A stretch of DNA of 64,000 nt, taken from positions 1-64,000 of the forward strand of contig DJRT01000009.1 in the NCBI GenBank assembly GCA_002437905.1. The letters are read 5' to 3'. The notes below the pieces were generated by a model. The model did not search any database. It was given only the letters and a program-made list of their open reading frames with translations, and was not told the origin of the DNA. Shown piece by piece: positions 59,076 through 64,000 of the stretch. A program made the position numbers and the translations under genes. Position 1 is the first letter of the stretch, and each line of letters starts with the position of its first letter. The stretch is from Ruminococcaceae bacterium UBA6353. GTDB taxonomy: Bacteria > Bacillota > Clostridia > Oscillospirales > Acutalibacteraceae.

Positions 59076-59159
59076 AGAAAACGCCCTCCCTAAATTGGTG
59101 TTATCTACAGTGTAGCATACTTATTGTTCGTTGGCAAGAAGAAAAATGAAAAATGTCGA

Positions 59160-60014
59160 TTATTTCAGCACGCCGGGCGCCAGCCACAGCACCAGCAGCA
59201 CGATAATGCCCAGTGCAATGCGGTACCAGCCAAAAACGGCGAAGCTGTGTTTCTTGATAAAGGCCATCAGGAACCGGATGACCACCAGCGAAACGAGGAA
59301 AGCCACCACGGTGGCAACCAGCAGCAGGAGCCACTCCTCCTTGGAGAAGGTGTAGCCGTCCAGCAGGAAATACTTGACGAACTTAAGCCCGCTGGCGCCC
59401 AGCATAACCGGAATGGCCATGAAGAACGAGAACTCCGCCGCAACGGCGCGGGAGGTGCCCAGCAGGGTGGCGCCAAGAATGGTGGAGCCGGAGCGGGAGG
59501 TGCCGGGGATCAGTGCCAGCGTCTGGAAGGCGCCGATGCCCAGCGCCCGCTTGTAGCTGATATCCTGCAGGCTGCTGACCGTGTCGGCATGGTCAGCATG
59601 GCGGCGGTTTTCCATCCAGATAAACGCAATGCCGTAGGTGATCAGCGCCGCGGCGATCACTGCCGGCACCGAAAGGTACTGGTCGACGATATCATTGAGC
59701 AGCAGTCCCACGATGGCGGTGGGGATGCTGGCCACCAGCACCTTCAGCCACAGCTTCCAGGTGTCGCTCTTTTCCGCCGCGCTTTTTTTCGGGGAAAAGG
59801 GGTTCAGCTTATGGAAATACAGCACCACCACCGCCATGATGGAGCCAAGCTGGATGATGACCTTGAACACATCCATAAAGTTGGGGTTGTCAGTCTGCAT
59901 TTTCCACACAGCATCCAGCAGCAGGATGTGGCCGGTGCTGCTGATCGGCAGCCACTCGGTGATCCCCTGTACAATGCCCTGGACGATGGCCTTCAGTATT
60001 TCAATAAAAAACAC
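59160..60014 (-). CDS. uppP: Undecaprenyl-diphosphatase UppP (BacA)
   Basis: 284 residues from a GTG with AAGGAGGGG upstream. It dephosphorylates undecaprenyl pyrophosphate, recycling the lipid carrier for peptidoglycan and for the polysaccharide made by the 21.9-38.4 kb locus. Active-site motifs: GITEWLPISSTGHILL and ALIPGTSRSGSTILGA. About eight membrane helices. It also gives bacitracin tolerance in many bacteria. It follows the YdbC gene by 15 bases. Confidence 0.96.
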   Translation of the reverse strand: MFFIEILKAIVQGIVQGITEWLPISSTGHILLLDAVWKMQTDNPNFMDVFKVIIQLGSIMAVVVLYFHKLNPFSPKKSAAEKSDTWKLWLKVLVASIPTAIVGLLLNDIVDQYLSVPAVIAAALITYGIAFIWMENRRHADHADTVSSLQDISYKRALGIGAFQTLALIPGTSRSGSTILGATLLGTSRAVAAEFSFFMAIPVMLGASGLKFVKYFLLDGYTFSKEEWLLLLVATVVAFLVSLVVIRFLMAFIKKHSFAVFGWYRIALGIIVLLVLWLAPGVLK

Positions 60015-60029
60015 GGGTAACCCCCCTCC

Positions 60030-60251
60030 TTACAGATCCAGCTCGTTGAGCAGGTCACGCAGCAGAATGATCTCGTCCGGGGAAATGGTCACGCCCTTGC
60101 CCATCTTGGCGTGGTCGGGCGCCCAGTCGCGCAGGTCGTATTTCGGTGCGCGGTCGTTCCAGCTTACCAGGTTCAGCTCCTTTGTCCAGCCGGTGGGGGA
60201 CTGCGACAGCACGCCGCATTCTTTTACAATTTCATACTTCAGCTCTGCCAT
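60030..60251 (-). CDS. YdbC-family PC4-like ssDNA-binding protein
   Basis: 73 residues matching the YdbC/PC4 fold: LKYEIVKECGVLS, SPTGWTKELNLVSWNDRAPKYDLRDW, and KMGKGVTISPDEIILLRDLL. These dimeric proteins bind single-stranded DNA and may influence transcription. AGGAGAATTTGACC precedes the ATG. It forms a short operon with uppP. Confidence 0.9.
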   Translation of the reverse strand: MAELKYEIVKECGVLSQSPTGWTKELNLVSWNDRAPKYDLRDWAPDHAKMGKGVTISPDEIILLRDLLNELDL

Positions 60252-60526
60252 AGGTCAAATTCTCCTGTCTTTCCTTATTGGATATAGATTTTAGGTTTTA
60301 GGGCTTTGCCAGCCCAGGGGGCACTTGTGTGTGTCAGCCGCGCAGCCAGGCCTCCACCCGGTCGAGCAGTCCCGCCCGCTTTTGCGGCCGGCGCGTTCGG
60401 TGTGGCGGGGATAGCCTTTGTGCGGGCTGTACCGGTGCGGCCTTTGCCGCCGGTTTTGTGGGGATGGGAATGTGACCGCCGCCCTCGGTTTCCTGCCGGC
60501 GCCCGGCGGCGCGGCAGGCGGGCGGG

Positions 60527-61345
60527 TCAGCGAAAAAAGCGGGTCAGCCGGCCGGCGGCATCCCGCGCGGCACAGCGGGCTTTTTCTGCCCAATCCTCCA
60601 GGGTCTCCCGCAGGGCCTCATCCTGCCGCTGCTTCTGCTGGGTCAGCGTCTGCTGGCGCTCGTCCACCCCGTCCCGCAGCTCGGTCAGCTGGCCAAGCAG
60701 GGCGTCCAGTGCGCTGCGCACATCGGTCAGCGTGTCGGCTGCCTGACGGTTGGCATCCTCCATAAAAGGACGGACAATGCCATCCACATGGCCGCGGATA
60801 TCCTCGCATTTGCCCAGCACGGCCTCATAGCGGGCCACAGCATCTTCCTGCTCCTGCAGGCGCTGCTGTGCAGCGTGCAGCTCCTGTTCACGGGTGTGCA
60901 GCCGCTCCTCGGCGGCCATCATTTCCTGCGTGGCAGAGCGGGTCTTCTCCTCCTGTTCAGCCAGCGCCTTTTCCAGTGCCGGCTTCTGCTCAGCCAGCGC
61001 ATCCCGCGCGGCGGCGGTCTCCTGCAGTGTCTGTGCGGTTTGCTGCGCCTGTGCGGTTAGCACCTGCAGCTGCTCCTGCAGAGCCGGCAGCCGGTCGGCT
61101 ACCGCCTGTACTTTGGCCAGCTCACCGCGCAGCGTCTCCAGCTGCTGCTGGGCTTCGGCCAGGGCAGCCGCCGCCTCGGCGGCTGCTGCACTCTGCTGCT
61201 GCGCCTGCTCACGCTCGGCCACGGCCTGGTTCAGCAGGCTCTGCCGTTCCTCATCCCATTCGCCGGTGATCTGATCAATGTATTGCAGCACATCCTGCTT
61301 ATTGAAGCCGCCGAGGGCGGAACGGAACACGCCTTTTTCTTCCAT
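60527..61345 (-). CDS. DivIVA-like coiled-coil protein
   Basis: 272 residues. The N-terminus GVFRSALGGFNKQDVLQYIDQI resembles the DivIVA/GpsB membrane-curvature-binding domain. Residues about 28-190 are a long Ala/Gln/Glu coiled coil with heptads such as QQLETLRGELAKVQAVADRL. It probably polymerises at septa or poles and recruits wall enzymes. The annotated end ARDAAGRLTRFFR lies at a run of six A (60533-60538 on the plus strand); a +1 shift there would add about 67 residues ending in an amphipathic segment, see findings. Confidence 0.82.
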   Translation of the reverse strand: MEEKGVFRSALGGFNKQDVLQYIDQITGEWDEERQSLLNQAVAEREQAQQQSAAAAEAAAALAEAQQQLETLRGELAKVQAVADRLPALQEQLQVLTAQAQQTAQTLQETAAARDALAEQKPALEKALAEQEEKTRSATQEMMAAEERLHTREQELHAAQQRLQEQEDAVARYEAVLGKCEDIRGHVDGIVRPFMEDANRQAADTLTDVRSALDALLGQLTELRDGVDERQQTLTQQKQRQDEALRETLEDWAEKARCAARDAAGRLTRFFR

Positions 61346-61449
61346 GGGTATTCACAACCTTTCATCGCCTGTTTGCTGCATTATACGCATATAGTATATT
61401 CCCTATTACTATATACCACGGCAGGCGGCCGTGTCAAGGGATACACCGC

Positions 61450-61486
61450 AAAAAAGGGGCTGCCGCCGACGGTGGCAGCCCCTTTG
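61450..61486 (-). terminator. Terminator of rnpB
   Basis: GGGGCTGCC/GGCAGCCCC stem (61456-61464, 61474-61482) with a six-base U-run on the minus strand, directly after the RNase P RNA. Confidence 0.9.
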
Positions 61487-61494
61487 CGCTGCAG

Positions 61495-61868
61495 GGGGTG
61501 AGTGAGCCTGTAAGCCGAGTTCTGTTGAAAGCAGCCATCTATCTCGACCGGCTGTTGCCAGCCGGCTCAAGCCGCCCGTTGAAGCACATCGAGCCAATGT
61601 ATCGCTTCGGTCGGCGTTGCATCGGATAGGGTTTACAGGGCCGTGCTGTCTCCAGCACGCCGGTGAGCTCTTACCTCGCCTTTCCACCCTTACCGCGAGG
61701 GGCGGCGCCGAAGCGCGCTCCCGCCATGGGCGGGCTCTCGCGGCGGTATATTTCTGTTGCACTATCCCTGGGGTCACCCCCGGCGGCCGTTAGCCGTTAT
61801 CCTGCTCTGCGATGCTCGGACTTTCCTCATGCGCGGTGCGCACGCGGCTGCTCAGCTCACTCACCCGG
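61495..61868 (-). ncRNA. rnpB: RNase P RNA, bacterial class A
   Basis: The ends pair as helix P1 (GGGTGAGTGAGC with GCTCACTCACCC). Conserved cores of class A RNase P are visible on the minus strand: GAGGAAAGTCCGAGC (CR-I), GGGTGACCCC and GGATAGTGCAACAGAAA (CR-II), AAGGGTGGAAAGGCGAGGTAAGAGC (two adjoining conserved parts), GGCAACAGCCGGTCGAGATAGATG and AACAGAACTCGGCTTACAGG (CR-IV/V). This RNA cuts 5' leaders from pre-tRNAs with the RnpA protein. About 374 nt, a normal size. Confidence 0.95.
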
Positions 61869-62065
61869 TCAGTTTACCGCAAAAGCGGCCGCTTGTCAAG
61901 TCCGGCCGGTGGCCGGTTGCCGGGTGAAAAATGGGAACAGAAGGTAAAAATTGGTGGATTTTGATTGTTTTTTTGGTAAAACCGGTGTATTGTGGTGGGT
62001 GGGATAGAAAACCCCAGCACCCCCGGTATATCTGCAGCAATGCCCCCAGCACCGCATATTTCATG

Positions 62066-62131
62066 TGTTCCAATACAGAAAGGCGGACAAGGAGTTAAAG
62101 CCGGTCCGCCTGTTGCTTTTTTATTGGAACA
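62066..62131. repeat. Nested inverted repeat downstream of the integrase gene
   Basis: TGTTCCAATA (62066-62075) and TATTGGAACA (62122-62131) are perfect 10-bp arms; inside them GGCGGAC (62082-62088) and GTCCGCC (62104-62110) form a second stem. This lies between rnpB and the integrase and could be a recombination or attachment region. The rest of 61869-62293 shows only another hairpin (next entry). Confidence 0.6.
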
Positions 62132-62141
62132 GAAAAACAAC

Positions 62142-62180
62142 AGGCAGCCATGATGCGTATCGATCATGGCTGCCTTTTTA
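62142..62180. terminator. Hairpin with U-tract near the integrase
   Basis: AGGCAGCCATGAT/ATCATGGCTGCCT (62142-62154, 62163-62175), flanked by T-runs on both strands. It is a likely terminator. Confidence 0.75.
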
Positions 62181-62293
62181 TTTATTTTTTTCGCAGAGTT
62201 CATCACTCCGCCAAAACCGGCTCTGCAGCCCGGCCGGGCAAGGGCATAGCCGCCTGAGCCGCAAAAAAAGACACCGCAGCTGACTGCGCTGCG

Positions 62294-63409
62294 CTAAAAT
62301 CCTGCAGCAGCCAGCTTGCTCATATTCTGCCGCTTAAGCTCCATGGAGGAGTGCACATACCGCTCCAGCGTGATGGTGGTGGTCGCATGGCCCAGGATCT
62401 CCGAAAGGGATTTGATTTCAAAGCCCACCTCCACCGCACGGGTGGCAAAGGTGTGCCGCAGGGTGTGGCAGTGCACCCCCTCCAGCCCGCAGGCACGGGT
62501 GTATTTGCCAATGCGGTACTGCAGTGCACGGGGCTCCATGTAGGCAGTCGTGCCGGTCAGAATATAGGCAGCGGAGTCTCCCGTTTCCATGCGGCGGCAC
62601 AGCTCCGCCACATACGGAGTCATCGGGATCGTCCGCACAGAGGTATCACTTTTGGGCGTGCCGATGACCACATGGGTCTTGCTTTGGTGCTCCTCTGCGG
62701 TATCCTGCAGCCGCTGCATCGTTGCGCTGACGCGGATGGTCTGCTCCGAAAGATCGATGCTGCCCCACTGCAGGGCACACAGCTCCCCGATGCGCATACC
62801 GGTGAACAGTGCCAGCAAAACACCGAATTTGCAGCAGTCCATATCCAGCTGCAGATAGTGCACCAGTTGCTGCTGCTCCGCTGCAGACAGGACCCGCGGC
62901 TCTTTCCGGCTTTCTCTCGGATAATGGATCTCCAGCGGGGGGAACAGCCCCGGAAAGTGTGCGGCGGCGTATTTGCAGATGCTCTGCAGAACCACCAGGA
63001 TATCGTGCACAGACTTTGGTGCAAGCTTCTCCTGCTGCAGGAGCACCTGTGTAAAGGCGTCAACGCTCTGCGTGGTCACGCCGGAGGGGAAGCATCCGCC
63101 AAGCAGGGGCTTGATATGCTTTTCCAGCACCGTGCTGTATTTGATATAGGTCGAGTCCCGGATCTGCGGCCGGCGGCAGCGCAGCCATTCGTCGCAGTAA
63201 AAGGCAAACCGCCGCCGCACAGCGCCGGCATCAGCCGGCTGGCCGCTGAAAAGCGCCGCCCGGCATTTTGTGACCTTTTCCTTTGCCTCGCGGTATGTTT
63301 TGCCGTAGCAAAAACCGTACCGGATCTTGCCGGAAGGCTCGTGTCCCTTGATATACCGTGCCTCCCAGCGACCGTCCTTGCGCTTGAAAATGTTTTCTCC
63401 TTTTGCCAT
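62294..63409 (-). mobile_element. Tyrosine recombinase/integrase (phage- or ICE-type)
   Basis: 371 residues from the ATG at 63409 (GGAGGA upstream; a longer open frame begins at 63697 but lacks support). N-terminal AP2-like arm-binding domain (about 1-45, GENIFKRKDGRWEARYIKG), a SAM-like core-binding domain (about 60-160) and a catalytic domain (about 170-360) with GMRIGELCALQW (Arg), HTLRHTFATRAVE (His-Arg) and LSEILGHATTTITLERYVHSS with the nucleophilic Tyr. It is a recombinase of the Tn916/phage integrase type. No excisionase, relaxase or phage gene is visible; an element may lie to one side or have been lost. Confidence 0.93.
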
Positions 63410-63594
63410 TTTTCTGTCCTCCGTTTTGCTTAAAATATAGTCCACCGCCAAGGATTTGGCAGGTAGCAACAGCTTGACTGCGCCCGTGACTGCGGTAAAT
63501 CCGTCCCGGAAAACAGCAATCACCAAAAACAGATATATAAACGCCGATAAAAATAGGAAATTTTCAAAAAATTCCCGCAATGCGGTTTTTCCTG

Positions 63595-63623
63595 TTGCAT
63601 TTTCGGGCGAAACATGGTATACT
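63595..63623 (+). promoter_or_regulatory. Promoter upstream of the TetR-type gene
   Basis: TTGCAT (63595-63600), a 17-bp spacer and TATACT (63618-63623). Confidence 0.75.
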
Positions 63624-63691
63624 TTGACCGCAATATGTCGGTGTGGAGTTTTGATTGAGTGATGAACTCCGCGAAAAGACGGCGGCCTTTC

Positions 63692-63732
63692 CGGCAAACG
63701 CCCTGTGAGTAGGGCGAGGTTTGCCGTTTTTC
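63692..63732 (+). terminator. Leader terminator ahead of the TetR-type gene
   Basis: CGGCAAAC (63692-63699) pairs with GTTTGCCG (63719-63726) with an inner GCCCT/AGGGC stem, followed by TTTTT. It lies in the ~150-nt leader after the promoter at 63595, so a conditional (attenuation or riboswitch-like) control is possible. Confidence 0.6.
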
Positions 63733-63779
63733 TTCACCGGGGTGTAGCAACTGCTTACAAAGAAAGGGAGAAACGACGC

Positions 63780-64000
63780 GTGCTTTATCGGGAAGAACGG
63801 GATGAAAAGCGCCGTGAGGCGCTGATGGATGCGACCGTCAAGGTGATCGCTGAGCACGGTCTGGAGAATACGGCGACCAATATGATCTGCAGCGAGAGCG
63901 GGGTCAATGTGGCGTACATATACCGTTTCTTCGACAGTAAAGAGGATCTGATCGCCAATACCTTTGCGTCGGAGGATATCCTGTTTCTCAATACCATCCT
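63780..64000 (+). CDS. TetR-family transcriptional regulator, N-terminal part
   Basis: The first 73 codons, cut by the window end, from a GTG preceded by AAAGGGAG. The TetR helix-turn-helix is clear: RREALMDATVKVIAEHGLENTATNMICSESGVNVAYIYRFFDSKEDLI in overlapping parts (ALMDATVKVIAEHGL, SGVNVAYIYRFFDSKEDL). TetR regulators usually repress efflux pumps or catabolic genes. The regulated gene is beyond the window. Confidence 0.9.
   Translation, partial: MLYREERDEKRREALMDATVKVIAEHGLENTATNMICSESGVNVAYIYRFFDSKEDLIANTFASEDILFLNTI

Noticed and set aside
60291..60593. 100-codon minus-strand frame after the DivIVA-like gene
   Set aside because: Cys/Arg/Pro-rich with no family resemblance and no RBS; the alternative +1 frame looks more protein-like and is discussed as a finding.
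1..64000. CRISPR array, transfer RNA or ribosomal RNA genes
   Set aside because: I saw no regularly spaced repeats, no cloverleaf with a TTCGA arm in the intergenic regions and no rRNA core motifs. Only rnpB was found.

Overview
The window looks like a chromosomal piece of a GC-rich member of the Firmicutes, most likely class Clostridia, family Oscillospiraceae (Faecalibacterium/Gemmiger/Subdoligranulum-like). This is inferred from gene content and style: strong AAGGAGG ribosome binding sites, an F-type ATP synthase beginning with an AtpI-like gene, FtsEX followed by an M23 peptidase and an S41-like protein, a stand-alone MsmX/UgpC ATPase, a PucR-type regulator, a DivIVA-like coiled-coil protein and a bacterial class A RNase P RNA. 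I could not run a taxonomic search.

Layout. 1-1630: start of rsmG, then mscL, both on the minus strand, facing a 5'-truncated sugar-binding-protein gene. 1639-4149: guaB and a lipoprotein (minus). 4418-11317: promoter, complete ATP synthase operon atpI-B-E-F-H-A-G-D-C and terminator. 11334-21842: housekeeping and regulatory genes (sugar isomerase-like protein, HAD phosphatase, an OmpR-type two-component system with a co-transcribed membrane glycosyltransferase, phosphohexomutase, XRE-TPR regulator, oligopeptide-binding lipoprotein).

21929-38465 is one long minus-strand surface-polysaccharide locus. It is read from a promoter ahead of rfbA through the dTDP-rhamnose genes (rfbA, rfbB, rfbD, rfbC), a Cps2T-type rhamnosyltransferase, two GT2 enzymes, a Wzy-like polymerase, a P-loop sulfotransferase, a Wzx-like flippase, a GT4 enzyme, a class V aminotransferase, a cytidylyltransferase/Gfo-Idh fusion, gpsA and glf. 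The gene set predicts a rhamnose- and galactofuranose-containing Wzx/Wzy polymer that is sulfated and may carry a CDP-activated small (amino)polyol. No priming transferase or chain-length regulator is visible. The middle of the locus looks AT-richer than its flanks, which fits horizontal acquisition.

38835-43815: branched-chain amino-acid (Liv-type) ABC transporter operon with a hairpin after the binding-protein gene. 43882-47770: AraC regulator divergent from a cytosolic clan-A-like glycosidase, then a DMT-family transporter. 47925-53858: asnB, a DUF4830 protein, an RsuA-family pseudouridine synthase, an MsmX/UgpC-type ATPase and a PucR/CdaR-like regulator. 54144-58241: ftsE-ftsX-M23 peptidase-S41 protein, a cell-wall-hydrolase control operon whose S41 member has lost its catalytic serine. 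58338-61345: DUF2752 protein, TM2 protein, uppP, a YdbC/PC4 protein and a DivIVA-like protein (minus). 61495-61868: rnpB. 62294-64000: a solitary tyrosine recombinase and the start of a TetR regulator.

Best candidates for something new: the sulfated, CDP-activated polysaccharide locus with its unusual two-domain enzyme; the predicted Na+-type two-carboxylate c subunit paired with a helix-less epsilon subunit; and the apparently inactive S41 protein tied to FtsEX.
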